Below, piece by piece: positions 19,395 through 32,700 of a stretch of DNA of 64,000 nt. Made by a program: the position numbers and the translations under genes. The notes under the pieces were generated by a model. The model ran no database searches, had not been told where the DNA came from, and saw nothing but the letters and a program-made list of their open reading frames with translations. The stretch's first letter is position 1. Each line of letters begins with the position of its first letter. The stretch spans positions 25,606,001 to 25,670,000 of the forward strand of contig OZ316891.1 in assembly GCA_973895155.1 (NCBI GenBank). Direction: 5' to 3'. This stretch comes from Marsupella aquatica (taxonomy: Eukaryota; Marchantiophyta).

Positions 19395-21135
19395 CTCTCT
19401 TGACACTAGCAGCCATAGGCCCGGTGCTTCCTCAAGAATCACATTTTCCCCCAGACACCGCCATGGCCCACCCCCAGTGTATCTTCCCCTCCCTTTCAGA
19501 TGACACCCACATCATTGGTCCTCCTGCCGCGGTTACTTTTGCCCTCGCCACTCTTTCCACCCATTTGATGGGCCTTGGTTTACGAGTTCAGCCTATAAAG
19601 AGTCATGCATGGAGTCCAGCTGGGTTACCCTCTGATCTTGCGCTTCCCCCAGGGTTCTTACGTCCAGCCGCTGGTCTTCGGGTCCTTGGCTCCCCAGTCG
19701 GTACCGCCTCCTTTTGCTCATCTTTCATCGTTGACTCTTTACAGGCTGCCTTAGCCCCTACTCCTATGCTCCCTAAGTTAGCAGATTCTCAGGTAGCATT
19801 TGGGATGTTGTTGAGGTGCATCCACCCTCGTGCGTCTTATCTGGCTAGGACACATCTCCCTACCGAGGATCTTTGTCTCCACCTTCAAGCATTTGATGTC
19901 TCCATTCGTGAGACTTTGGCCTCTCTTTTAGGGCCGGGTGCGTTGCTCTCATCTTCATGGCTTCATCGATAATTTGGTCTTCCTATTTTGCAGGGTGGTT
20001 TTGGGCTTACTTCCATTGAGAGCCTTGCACCTTTGGCCTTTTTGGGTGCGTGGGCGACGGCCTTCTCATTGTTGGCCGATCGTTTCCTTATTGCGGATTG
20101 CCCTTTTCTACTTTCATCTCTCATGGAGGTAGAGGAGGGTTCCCTCCCATTTCAGGTTCATTTGCGCGCAGCGCGGTCATCATTACCAGATCCCGTTCGC
20201 ATTGCGTTACCTTCTTTTCAGGAGTTTTTATCCTTGGATCCCGTCTATCTTCAGGCAGACCTCGGTGGGCGTATGCAGCTTTCACCCTTTCCAGCATCCT
20301 CTCCGAGGCACCTGATACGGACCGAGCTCAGATTCTTTCTTCCAAAGGGAACGACGCAGGAGGATGACTTCAGGCCAATCCTGTCATTCCTCATTTGCGG
20401 ATGTCTTCAACGGAGTTCTCCACAACCATGCATCTTTGTATGGGGCTGCCCTACCCACTTCTTGCAGGTTTACCTCCTTCTTGGACTTGTGGGAAGCCTT
20501 GTGATGCCACAGGTGTCCATCTTCTTTGGTGCAGTTTGGGAGGTGAAACCATTATTGTTCACGATGTTGTGCGAGATGCGACTGCTCAGGTTCTCTCTGG
20601 CTCTTTGGTATGCGTGAGGCGGGAGGTGCTTCTCGAGTTACCTGGTCCTCCATCACAGCGGTTACGGGTGGATCTTACCATGGTCCATGAGGGTCAACGT
20701 ACTTTGGCAGATGTAGTGGTGGCAAACCCATTGCGCCAAGACATCATTGGGACAGCGGCAACAACGGCAGGGGCAGCAGCATCACGTGTGGCAACAACGA
20801 AGGAGGCCAAATATGCTGCACAAGCTTCATCCGACAACTTCCTCCCCCTTGCTCTGGAGCTATTTGGGCGTCTTCATCCTCAGTTTGATGAGCTTCTTCG
20901 GCAAGCTGCCCGGGATGTTCATGGCCGAATGGGTCCCACCGGACCCCCGCTTTCTGTTTTGACCACGAACTTTTGCCAACGCATTTCAGTCACCTTACAG
21001 CGTGCTCAAGCTTGGGCCATCTATCGTCGATCTCTTATAGTGGGTGCTAGTGTGCCTCCGCAGCAGCTAGCTCCCCTAAAGGATGTTCCAATCCCACTTG
21101 CCGATCTAGTTTTGACCCTTGATGTGGACCATTAG
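19395..21135 (+). pseudogene. Non-LTR retrotransposon 3' half (RT YxDD region, thumb, Zn knuckle and possible endonuclease)
   Basis: The first ORF (19400-19972) contains CIFPSLSDDTHIIGP, the YxDD-type reverse-transcriptase active site (here SDD), followed by thumb-like GLRVQPIKSHAWSP and GLRVLGSPVG. The frame shifts near 19950 and again near 20390. The last ORF (20395-21135) has CGKPCDATGVHLLWC, a Cys/His knuckle, then LRVDLTMVHEGQRTLADVVVANP, which resembles the C-terminal domain of elements with restriction-like endonucleases. Base use is more GC-rich and pyrimidine-biased than its neighbours. It is 5'-truncated and frameshifted, hence dead. Confidence 0.7.
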
Positions 21136-21400
21136 CTTTTTGCCACATTTGCTAGGAATGATGAGGACCTCGGTCCGTTTGGGTTAGTTTTAGTCTCTCT
21201 TTCTTGGTTTTTAGGGGTTCCCTATTGCTCATTTCTTACTTTTAGTTACTCTTTCTTGGTGTTTAGTGGTTCCCTTTTGCTCACTTCTTTTATGTTTGGT
21301 TTTGTCCACTTGGACCCTCTTTTGTTTGTTCATTTGTACTCTGTCTGGTCCCTTCGTATAGAAAAAGTGTGTATATTTCCCATTTGCATGACTTGTGATT
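21136..21400 (+). other. 3' untranslated tail of the retrotransposon
   Basis: Pyrimidine- and T-rich sequence with repeated TTTCTTGGT(G/T)TTTAG motifs follows the last ORF. A likely end lies near CCTTCGTATAGAAAAAG (about 21353-21368). No poly(A) tail or clear target-site duplication is visible. Confidence 0.35.
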
Positions 21401-21424
21401 TCAATGTGATGAAAGAGAAAGGAT

Positions 21425-21670
21425 AAACAGTATGCAAAAACTTGACGCTTGGTAACTAGAGTAAAATGTGAACTTGCACGGTTTGTCTTCTAGTGTGACA
21501 AAAAAAAGGATTAAACAGTATAAACAGAGTTGCCTCTTGGCAAAGAAAGTAAAATGTGAACATGCATGGTTTGTCTTCCAGGGTGAACAAAGAGAAAGTA
21601 AACAAAATAACAATACTTGTCTTTTGCTGAAGACGAAAGTAAGAGGTGAACTTGCACTGTTCGAGCCTGA
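21425..21670. repeat. Three diverged ~90-bp tandem copies
   Basis: The shared pattern is CTTGGYAA..GTAAAATGTGAACTTGCACGG with TTTGTCTTC. Copies begin at about 21437, 21533 and 21623. The overlapping ORFs on both strands follow from the repetition and are not genes. Confidence 0.65.
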
Positions 21671-24600
21671 ATGTTCATTTCTTGAATGAAATAGATGATG
21701 ACAAAAATTATCATGCACCATCATTTTGAGATACATGTTCTCATATTCTCAATACACATGCATTTGGTGGGGCTCTACAATTATGGTCTAGATGCTTCAC
21801 TCTAGAAGCCTAGACCAGAAGTTAACAGTACGATAATAAAAGAGAAAAGATAAATGGAATTTTTTTGTATAATAATACCCCAAAAGGTGTTACTAGGACC
21901 TTTTGACTGGTCCTACCAAGTAACACAATTCATTTTGGGGTCCCATGAAACAAATTTCTATGGGTATAAAAACATTTCTAACATTAAAGTATATGAACTC
22001 AAATAACATAATTCATTTTGGGGTCCCATCAAGTGTAAATCTCTCAGTACTCGCATGGAAAAACCTTTCTTACATTAAAGTAAATTAACTCTTGTTCCCT
22101 GAACAAAATGGGCAATAATAACTCCTTATAACTTGGGCAACCTGGGCTTAGTCTTTTGTAATTATATTCGAAAATTGCTAACAGCAATTAAAGACAAGTG
22201 ACATTGTACGCTAGTGGCAGGCACGCTAGTGGCTGGCAGGTTCTCATGCTTGTGAGCATAATTCTGGTCCCCACATAAAGGCGCGGTCGAAACATTTGTT
22301 TTCAAATGTTAGGGCGCGGTGGCGCGGGGCGATGCCACTGACGAACCAACCTTCCCAGTTTCCCAGTCTGACGTTTTGCCTACTATTTGAAATCCCGAAG
22401 ACCGATTTGGGTTTCTATATACACTCGAGTGCTACGGTGGATTTTAACGAAGGTCGGTTGAGTGTTTTCATGACAGATTTTGTGCCATTGTCATACTCTC
22501 TCGACGCGGAAAGAGCGAACGAGCTTAGCCACAATCGACTGTGAGAGTCGATTTCTGGACTGTTGGTGACGAATGGTTTTCTTGAGGAAAGGTCGATTTC
22601 CGCGATTTCCGAAAATTTGATCACCGAGAATCGTCGATCGCAGAGGTGCATTTGTCCACCGCAACCGATCTTGAGAACCTGAACCATGTGGCCAAGCGGC
22701 TACCGAATTGCTCCGGTGGAGTAAGAGCGAAGAGGGAGGGGACCGAACAGAAATCAATTGACTTGGGGCTACATTTGGCGCCACCGGTTCCTATGGTCAG
22801 TTTGCTCGCCTGTACGAGAATGCTTCACCTAAATTTCTCTGATATTACTCGTACAGCAAATCGTTGGTCAAGGGTCCAGACGAAGAGAGAGCGAACAGAA
22901 AATGAATCAGCAGCAGTTGATCGTAACAAAAATCAGTCCTAGATCGAGGGGAATGGACGCGGAGTTTCAGACGGAGAGAGGGAAAAGAATAGAGACTATC
23001 CTAGCCTGGTGACCTGTGGCGGAAAGGTGCTTGCAAATTCAGTGATACTAATGTACCAAGAAATGGCAATCGAAAAACTAAGTTTAACTAACAGCTGTGG
23101 ACCATATCAATAACGCGGACGGTCACGACCAATAGAACGGAAAAATCACGTCACGGCCGACTGTAAAAGAATCACGAATTTGATAATCAAGCACCATGGA
23201 AGCCTGGTCTGCATGTAAGTCCTGGCTGACACGATCAATCAAGAAAGATCGCCGATCAGGCTCTTGCTCGCTGTGGAGTTCTGATCAGCGCAAGTGACGC
23301 AAGGATGACAAATTTGACGTCGGGATGAAAGGCAGCTCTCAGTTCCAGCGGTTGACAGGGCAACGGAGATGAGTAGTTAATCGACAAGACGCCAAAGGAG
23401 GGCGCACAAAACAGAAGTGTGCGCAAAGAATCAGTTGGCAAGAGAGAAACCTATCACGACATCTGCCACAATCAGCACAAGAATGACCGCAAGCTAGGTG
23501 ACGACAGAGAGATGAACATGTCTGGACATGCGTTGCAAACACCGTCAGAAAGATGAAGAAGCAGACCACAGTGAGAACGAGAATGCCACTGCAATGTCTA
23601 TCGTTGCCAATTGCGACATCTAGAAAGTCGACATGTAACGAAAGAAGAAGCAAGAAGAGAGATGGAAGGAGCGAGGACGAAGATAAGTGCGGCGTAAAAC
23701 ACAATCTGTTCACTGTGCCAGGGCCGATCAGAGGACACAAATGCAATACTGGACCCCTTCGTATGCTACCAGATTGTATATAATGGAAAACTCGTTATTA
23801 GAATAGCCTTCAAACGGAGAAGATTAGGGTGGACTCGTTTGCTTGATTTTGAAGACTCCGTTTGATTTTCTATTAACTCTTATAGTGAGATGATTTTTCT
23901 ATTCGCAGCCTTGTTGAAAACATTGCACTGAAGCAATTGCATGCCCTCAAAATCAACCAAGCGGAGTCCACAGGAATACAGTGGCCATCGTATCTTAGTG
24001 CAGCAGTTCTTTCGGAATCTTCCGTTCTTAGTCAAATTCCCTCAGTTGTTCTTATCAATTAGATATTCTCTTTCCGGAGGGGTCATGGACTTCTACCTCT
24101 ATCTTTGCTCCGAGGCCATCCCACTCCCGTACGCTGCCGTCGGGGGGATTTATCATTACTCTACAACTAAATTATGATAGAGTCCTTACAGCGAAGTGGT
24201 TTAGAGAGTCGAAGGGACACAATGGTTCCAAGCAATGTGGACTCGTCCGCGGCGATCGAATCTAGGATCCCCATGCTGCAGGAGAAAAGGGGTCGATGGC
24301 AAGCCGCTGTCGAGAGCTTATTGGTTGGAGGTTTCGGACACATTAAAGAAAGGCGTTGGCTGTTCGGTACGTATTGGCTCCAAATCATGCTGGCGGGGCA
24401 ATCAACTTATCCGCCATTTACTCCGCCTTGCGGGCCCCCCACTCTGGGACGGAAAGATAGCGGTAAAGACGGAAAAGAAAATATTGCTGTTGCGGTACGA
24501 TTGGTTTCTGACTCTCGGGAAAACGTTTCCCGAAACAAACGCCTAAAGATGAGTGAAAGATGAGAACAAGAGTCCAATGCTGTAGTCATCCGACCTCTCC

Positions 24601-24799
24601 TCCGTCATGGTGTATGGGATTCTCGAGCTCGTACAAGGTTTTCTCTTCCTATAAGATTGGAAACCGCGGAGGTAAACGTCACACCGCTTTCCTGCTCAGT
24701 AGTAGTGTACATCTGAGTTGAGACTGAAGGCGATATCTAGACGGAGGCAGTCCCGCGTTGCATGCAAGAAACCCTGTGGACGGTCTACACTTGTTCGCC
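21671..24799. other. Gene-poor stretch upstream of glutamine synthetase
   Basis: No gene is recognisable. A duplicated AAYAYAATTCATTTTGGGGTCCCAT motif occurs at about 21921-21950 and 22008-22030. A fragment at 21770-21820 (GGTCTAGATGCTTCACTCTAGAAGCCTAGACC) is an inverted repeat and belongs to the dispersed GGTCTAG repeat family. ORFs of up to 129 codons between 22296 and 24563 have no visible domain. The last part should hold the glutamine synthetase promoter and leader. Confidence 0.4.
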
Positions 24800-27700
24800 A
24801 TGTCTTCCCTTGCATTTTTCGAGAACTTGGACATCGGGGAGGTGACCAAGGAGGTCATCGCGGAGTACATCTGGTTAGCAGTTCTTTCGAACCATATCCT
24901 CTCGAGAAATTGCTCTGCTTGCATGCCGTATGGGTTAAACGAAATAGATCAAATTGACTGTATGTTGCACTTCACGATTGCGAAAGATTGAGCACAGATT
25001 GGGCAATGAACTGATTAAAAAGAAACACTTGTAACTCGAATTGCGAAGTAGGGCCATACAGCATAGATACTGAAGCTAGAAGTGGAATGAATTTAACGTA
25101 ATATGTTCACAACAGAGTAGTGCTGAGGACTGCGAGCGGCGTCGAAATGCTCATTTGAGGTGCAGGATATTGTGGATTGAGACGTTGCATCTCAACGTGT
25201 GTGTCAGAATCATGGATGTACGAACTCGTTGGAAAACCTCCGCTAACTTTGAACGTGACATAACTCTTCTTCCAGGTTGGGAGGAAAGGGTTCCGATCTG
25301 CGCAGCAAAGCGAGGGTAATGTCTGCAGCTCAATGGATCAAATTGATTGTCCCTAGTGTAGTGTTAAGTTGAATGTTTATTTCGTATCGCAGCGGTGATT
25401 CTGCTCTACTCCTGATGGCATTCGAATGAACTCAACAAATTGTCCGTAATCTTCCCTATTCATTACACAGTGTCTGCCTAGAGCGTGCAATGAAGCCTGT
25501 TGGAGCAGGCAGCTCCCCTGAGTTTTTGAAGGACACTTTGCTCCTCCGTCATCAGAAATGCGTAATTACGAAGTGTTTTTGTCACTATGGGTGTTACTGA
25601 TGCATCTCCCGGCAATGATTTGAAATGGGAATTATTTGTGCAGACACTGCCCGGTCACGTAAGCAGTCCAAAGGAACTTCCCAAGTGGAACTACGATGGA
25701 TCCAGCACAGGGCAAGCGCCAGGTTCCGATAGTGAAGTTATCTTGTAGTAAGTTCGACACTTTGTCTTGAGTAGCCTTCCTATTGCTTGTCGAGTGTACC
25801 ATTGGGCAGACCTTGCCCCTGTTCTTTGTGCCTCGGCAGAGTAAGAAACAGATCCTCGTTCTCTAATGTGTACTCCTCAATTTCAAGAGTTACCTTATCA
25901 GATATGCATCATTCTGACGAAATGTTATGGTTTGACAGTCCTCAGGCTATCTACAGGGATCCCTTCAGACGTGGGAATCACATCCTGGTAATGTGCTCTT
26001 GGCGACTGATGACCTCAATAATCTAAATCCAGTTCTGCTTTTGTGTTCGTATCAGCTGAAATTGGGCGTCTACTTATGTCACACCGGAGCACTGATTGTG
26101 ACACTGCGCAATTCTTTCGTGCCAGGTTATCTGTGATACTTACACACCCCAAGGTGATCCGATCCCGTCCAACAGTCGAGCTAAGGCGATGAAGGTTTTC
26201 AGCAAGAAAGAAGTCATAGATGAAGTGCCATGGTAGGCTCATTATTCAAATTCTTCATGAGATGAATCTTGATCGGATTTTCCGAGCCAGGCTGAAGTAT
26301 CTTTGCTACCTAGAAGTGCTTAACATGTCTCTATCATTGACGACATGTCTTTCCGAGCTCCACTGCTGCCCCAAGTTGTGAAATAACCGCAGTTAGCATG
26401 TTGGTACTCTCCAACTTGCAGGTATGGAATCGAGCAGGAGTACACCCTTTTGCAGAGCAAGGTGAACTGGCCGATGGGTTGGCCTCTCGGAGGATACCCT
26501 GCACCTCAGGTGAATTACTTGTCTTCATGGTTTTCTCTTTGTGGTCTTCCGCTTTGGCTGTGTATTTGATGAGTTTGCTTCAGTTTGGTCAACAAAAACA
26601 AATCGATCTTCGCAGGGTCCCTATTATTGTGGAATTGGAGCAGACAAAGCTTGGGGTCGAGACATCGTGAACGCTCACTACAAGGCTTGTCTTTGGGCTG
26701 GAGTTAAGATTGGTGGCATTAACGGAGAGGTTATGCCTGGCCAGGTGAGGCTTCTATTGCCTTGAGCATCCGAAACGGAGAACGATGTCCCGACCACTTC
26801 TTCATTTGTGCGTGGTTGTGTACAGATTTTGACTGACCGACCTCGGTGTGGATCGTCTTCTCAAAGGGATCCGTTTAGATACTCTTGCTTAATGATGCGT
26901 ACCACATTTTGTCCTCTGCGCAACTATGTTGACCTTCGTGCGCTTGCTTGAGATACAGTGGGAGTTCCAAGTAGGGCCTTGCGTTGGAATTGAAGCTGCA
27001 GATCAGTTAACCATTGCCCGCTATATCTTGGAGGTAAAACCGTGGTTTCATCATTCATTACTCTGTTTTACTTCAGCTACCGTCCCTCTCGGCGATAGAA
27101 TACACATAGCAATTAAGTCTTTCACTGTGAAGCCATCAATTGACCAGTCTGTGATTCTTGGCTTCTGTGCAGCGCCTTACTGAGATTGCTAACGTCGTTG
27201 TTTCGTTCGAGCCCAAGCCAATTGAGACGGTAATTTTAAAATTCCGCTAAATCGACTTCTTCTCACATTCTGCTTCTAAATAATGCAATGTTGCCACTAA
27301 TACACTTCGAGGTATTAGATAAGTTCAGCATTTTTGTATCATTGACAGGTTTCTATATCTACGACTGTGTAACGAGATGCGATCAACTCATGTTCGTTTT
27401 GCCTTAATTGTAAATGTGGATAGGGTGATTGGAACGGTGCCGGTGCGCACACCAACTACAGGTGAGCCCAGCGAGAGACTGTCTGCGTTTCAGCTGTCAC
27501 ATGTTACAGTAACCTGGAAGCCTTTGTGAGAGCTCAATGTGGGTGCACCTTGAACTTGATAGGATGCATATATTACTTTCGCGTTGCGGCTCTAAAAGAT
27601 GTTAAATATATGGTTGTCAACAGTACAAAATCCATGCGAGCAGAGGGAGGGTATGAAAAAATCAAAGCAGCGATTGAAAAGCTCGGGATGAGACATAAGG

Positions 27701-28695
27701 AACACATTGCTGCTTATGGTGAAGGCAATGAGAAGAGGTTAACTGGGAAGCACGAAACGGCCTCCATGGATAAATTCTCCTGGGTAAGAGTCTCTCATAA
27801 TTTTTGTCACCGGTGCATCATTCTGACCCAATCATGTCACTCCTTTGCTACAAATGCTTTTGACGACAAAAGAAATTCATTCTCCGTTTCAAAGGTTCAT
27901 TCATCTAGAACGAAAGGTAGTTTGGATCAACTCATCATGCAATGCAGCTTCGTCGGACATCATATGAAGTTTCAACTTGGTTGAGTTTTAGTTATAATCT
28001 CTTGCATCGAGAATTCCCTTCAAGACGGTTATGATTGATTCAACAGTACTAGTACGATTGTGAAATTGGTCTACCGAGAGCCTCGCTAATTGCCATATTC
28101 CGGAACAGGGAGTGGCCGACCGTGGAGCATCCGTTCGTGTTGGGAGAGACACCGAAAAGGAAAACAAAGGTCAGCATTTGTGATGTTCTTTCCAACATGG
28201 CTTTCTTTGTCAATCTTTCCCCTTTTGATAGCTGTTGTTGTGTTCGGCTTAAGTTTATACATTTTTTATTAGAAAGCTCCTTTACAGGACACAACAGCTT
28301 TACCTTCATGTAGCTGAACCTAAGCGACTACAATTGTGTGGGTGGTTGTGTGCTAAGCATACAAATGAGATGCTGACTGACGCTATGAATCTCATTTAGG
28401 TTACTTCGAGGATAGACGACCGTCAGCAAACATGGACCCCTACATTGTCACGTCGATGATTGCAGAAACCACTATATTATGGAAGCCGCTAGGTAAGGAG
28501 TGGTTGATCTCGGAGATCACGAAGTATGCTACCTTTGACTCTCACTTTGGCTTAAAATGCTATGGGCATCAATATCTTCGAATAACAATTAATGATAGCT
28601 TGATGCATCGATGCCAAACGCGAAGGTGTTGCAAATTTGGATCGAAATGACAACATCATGGTTCTTATCATGCTACTGATGCTGCAGATAATTGA
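24800..28695 (+). CDS. Glutamine synthetase (cytosolic GS1 type), 14 exons
   Basis: Glutamine synthetase joins ammonium to glutamate with ATP and is the entry point of nitrogen assimilation. The exons, all phase-consistent, are 24800-24873, 25276-25315, 25644-25747, 25939-25987, 26126-26232, 26422-26509, 26616-26744, 26959-27033, 27173-27229, 27424-27461, 27624-27783, 28109-28169, 28400-28492 and probably 28688-28695. They give about 360 residues, the usual length of plant GS1. Signatures include [75 protein letters not shown] and [12 protein letters not shown], with the active-site Glu, His and Arg residues kept. No transit peptide precedes [12 protein letters not shown], so a cytosolic location is inferred. 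The last splice (ending LDN) is uncertain; reading through gives a longer tail ending at 28650. Confidence 0.93.
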
Positions 28696-29177
28696 GGAGT
28701 AACCATCGATCTACGATTGAGTCGAAAACACAGTTTCGATAACACGAACAGACCTTTTTGGCTACTCAAGACGCAAAGCTTTCCGGACCATTTTCACTCC
28801 GTTACCGTGTGGTGAACATAATTGTGAGTTTTTCCAAACCCCAAGCTTGTGGGGGTTCATAGAAATGCACAGCAGACGGGTAGTTTTGCTATGATTGCAG
28901 CTATAGATATGAAGGGTGTTGGTGCCTCAAGGATATTCCTAGTTGGCGGGTGTGCTTAAAATAAAACAGAATAGGGATTTTGTACCACCTCTCTCAGCAC
29001 AATGATCCTGGATGAACCAACTTGTGAGCAATTTAAGCATTCTACTCTGAACCACGTGCAGACGTGAAACTTGCATTATGCAAACTTTGGAGAGCAAAGC
29101 CTGGAAAATTAGAGTGAAGCTGCACTAAATCTACTTAAATTTCCTACCTAAGACACTTTTCCTATCCGCGAGTTCGT

Positions 29178-29495
29178 ACTGATCGTTAAATTCCGAAAGG
29201 CAATTTTTCATATATAATTCCACAGTTCGTGGTCGTTCTTTTGGCCAAAGCTCATGGCAGTGTGTTTCCAAACTGAGGAACGAATTTAGATCTGGGGTAT
29301 AGAATAAGTTTGAACTGACGTTCGAGAAATCTGTAGGACCATTAAATTCCGAAAGGCAATTTTTCTTATATAATTCCACAGTTTGTGGTCGTTCTTTTTG
29401 GCCAAAGCTCATGGCAGTGTGTTTCCAAACTGAGGAACGAATTCAGTTCTGGGGTATAGATTAACTTTGAACTGACGTTCGGAAATCTGTAGGAC
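29178..29495. repeat. Tandem duplication of about 158 bp between two convergent genes
   Basis: Two copies (about 29182-29339 and 29340-29495) share TTAAATTCCGAAAGGCAATT and the TTTGGCCAAAGCTCATGGCA region and differ at under 10% of positions. The unit lies between the 3' ends of glutamine synthetase and the LysM kinase. The 93-codon minus-strand ORF across it is a product of the duplication. Confidence 0.85.
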
Positions 29496-29765
29496 TTTTC
29501 CAAATTTTGGGCCTCGAGACTAATAGTGTTGGACTTTTACATCCACAACATGGTATGCAAAAGCGCACATCCACTATAACTAACATTTGTTGTCCCCAAC
29601 CTTTGTCTATGCAGCTGCAAAAGCACTAGTCACCATTAATTAAAGAAGAGCAGGACGTCCAATATTGCTTTGCTTAATCAGTTCTAATCCATAAAGGCAT
29701 CAAAACTGTTCAAATGAAAATTCATACGAGGGCGAATAGTCTGGATGTACTTTCATCCTAAGTAT

Positions 29766-32700
29766 CTACCTGCCTTGAATGAGGCCACTGCAAACTTTTC
29801 CGTTCCCTCCAAGGGTAGCTTCCCATTTAATAGAAGCAAGCAGTATGTTGGTGAGCGTCAGAACTATTAGATTCATATCTGGTCGATCTTGGGGATCCTC
29901 CTCGACACATTTTCGTCCCAATGTAGCCATCTGCAACAAAGAAGGCTATCACTCTGACTGCATACTCGGCGAGAGATGGGGAACATAATTTTAGCAACAG
30001 AAAAATCGTGAGAAATCATTCCCAAAATGCCTATGGGAGGAATGTACTCAGTAAAAGCATGAGGAAACTATTATAGTCGAAAAATGGCAGCACTTCGGTT
30101 CAGAAATCTGGCACGCGGTTGCGATGTAAACAGTTAGCTTTTCAATGCTTATTTTAGCCAAAGAGTTACCCTGAGGACGGAGTCGAATGGATAAATATCT
30201 CGTAGAAGGGGATCCATGATTTCTTTGAGCTTATCTTGGCTGGTGGTCACATCGTCGCCCAAAGCTGATAACATCTGCAACACCAGTGTCAGTTGTTGAA
30301 TACTTTTACAAAGGATACGGGATAAGTCGCCTAGAGTTGCGGGCACCTGAGCTCATGGAAGGGAGTAATCTGTTCATCTATTAAAATCAGGAAGAAACAG
30401 AGAGGATTCTAGAGGCCCTTGATGCAAAAACCTAGAAAGCTTGTTCGCAAGTCTAAAAATTCAGGTTCACCCTCAAGCTAAATTAGAATGAAAATCTAGA
30501 GAACTTGATTTGGAACAGCCATTGGTTAAAAAGCAGACCCAAAATCATTCCTATTTCTCTCTCAAAATGAATAAGTTTCTGAAGAGTTCACTAATGTCAT
30601 GGTGTACTTACAAGAGAGATGAGGGACCGTCTTTCAGATCCTGTCGTTTTATCGACTATAATGGCTCCTTTACCAGTTATGAGTTCAAATAGCACAACTC
30701 CAAAAGCATACACATCAGTTTTCGTAGTTGCTTGGCTGGCCCGGGCACACCTGAAAGGTATCATGTTTCCGATGTCAAAAGATATGCTTTACACCAACCT
30801 TTTAGATTTGAGTTAATACTGTCGATCTGAGGGCATGAAGCCCAAATTACTTCTGCCGAATTTTCAGGGATGGAAATTGTACAGAACTGCTCAGGCTTTA
30901 AGAGGGGGACGTCACACACGTACTCTGGAGCAAGGTAGCCAAGGGTCCCAAATGCTCCTGCTCGCGCTAGAAGACCCTGTTTGGGCTGTTCAGCAAGCGT
31001 TGTCAAACCAAAATCCGCAACCTGATGGTCAATCCACAAGAACGAGGAGAATTAGTGTTTGCCACATTCAACTGAAGGTGGTGATGTTGTGCTCGACAAA
31101 GACTAGAGAAGTTCACCCCAGTATTGGCGAAAAGAGGAAGAGAACAGGGGACGATATACTTTAGCTCTGAAGGAAACATCGAGTAGAATGTTGCCGATGT
31201 TCACATCACGATGAACATAATGACCTGTAGAGTGATCGTGTATGCAGGCAAGGCCTCTAGCAGCATCCAATGCAATTTGAACACGAGCACTCCATGCAAG
31301 AGGTGCAAACCCTGGAAAACGATTACGAGCAGGGTACTGAAACTCGTGAATGATGATTCATGAGCTGCAATGCATCGTTAATTTACATGACGATCATAAG
31401 GCTGTAGAGTAAACCTAGTTTTAGGTTCGACTTTTTTATGGAAGACTTAATCCTCAAGAGAACCACCAGGATTTTCTTCTCTCCTCGCTCTTCATTTTAC
31501 CATGTTCATTTCCTTCTATAGAGTGGAACACTATCAATTTTAATTATCAACCAGTACCAGACGAAATTCAGTTCTGGGTTTCCCCTTTCCTGCCCTTAAC
31601 AATAAACTCCTACCCCAACCGCTTTGCGGCACAACTGTAATAGGAAACACAGCTTGCTCTTACTTGGCCTCATCAGCGCAGTTACCCTTGTCTTTGAGTT
31701 CAACGCAGTCTCAACTAAGTTCCCATTCAGCTCTCTACAGCTTTTCTTCATTTTCCAGAATCAGCGACAAATGTTTCACTTAAATGGTTTTTTGCGCCTC
31801 AGTTTAATCCATCCGCTAAGAAATGTGAATTCCTACTGCTTTTGCCAACTCTCCCGAGACAGACAGCAATCTACGCGCTCAAAATATGCCACGTTATATA
31901 GACCTAAGGAGTTCAGGTTGTCTGGAAAACAGAACCTAATGTCAACAGTGAGAGCTACTGCCTGAATAGTGCAAATCCAGAACGTTACGATAGAAGGACA
32001 TGCTTTTAGACAGCCTGATGGTTTCTTCAATTGTCAACGAAAAGATTTCAGACTTCTCAAACCTTTCAGATGTGGATTTTGAAGTCTGTCCTTGACTGCT
32101 CGATTCTTTGCGTATTCATATACCAGGAGAAGACCATCCTCAGCAATGGAGTAGCCAATCAGCTCCACCAAGTTGCTATGATGCACCTTACATACGGTCT
32201 TCAACTGTGCAAAAACATTTGTTTTCGTGGCCTTGATTTTCTTAACTGCAACTTCCTGGGGCCAGGAATATGGACATCATTCAGATCAACTGACAGAGAA
32301 CACAAGATATGAGCTTTTCTGGAGCCTGAAGAACCTTGGTATAGTACTGAAATTTTATCTCATCCGTATGGGTTATCAAGTAGCAACTGACAGCAGTCGA
32401 CCAGCGGTTGCTAACAATGATAGCTACAGAGTTTAGGGTTTGTGTCGAACTTATAGTAGAGCCAGAAACTGGTATTCAACGAAAATTGCCAAATACTTAG
32501 AACTTGCTGTGTCCCTGGGTTTTAAGAGAATAATACAAATTACGCTGTGATGACAGATGTATAGCATCTTTGACCTGCGGAACAGTAAAGAGTATTGCGG
32601 ATCCCAAACCTGCCCACGTAGAAGACCAAAATAGGTAGGTCCATATGCACCTATCCCAATTCGATTTGCATCTTGAAAATTCATTGTCGCTGTTATAATT

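Noticed and set aside
22296-24563. Several 70-130 codon ORFs upstream of glutamine synthetase
   Set aside because: No domains and no consistent splice-linked frame on either strand.
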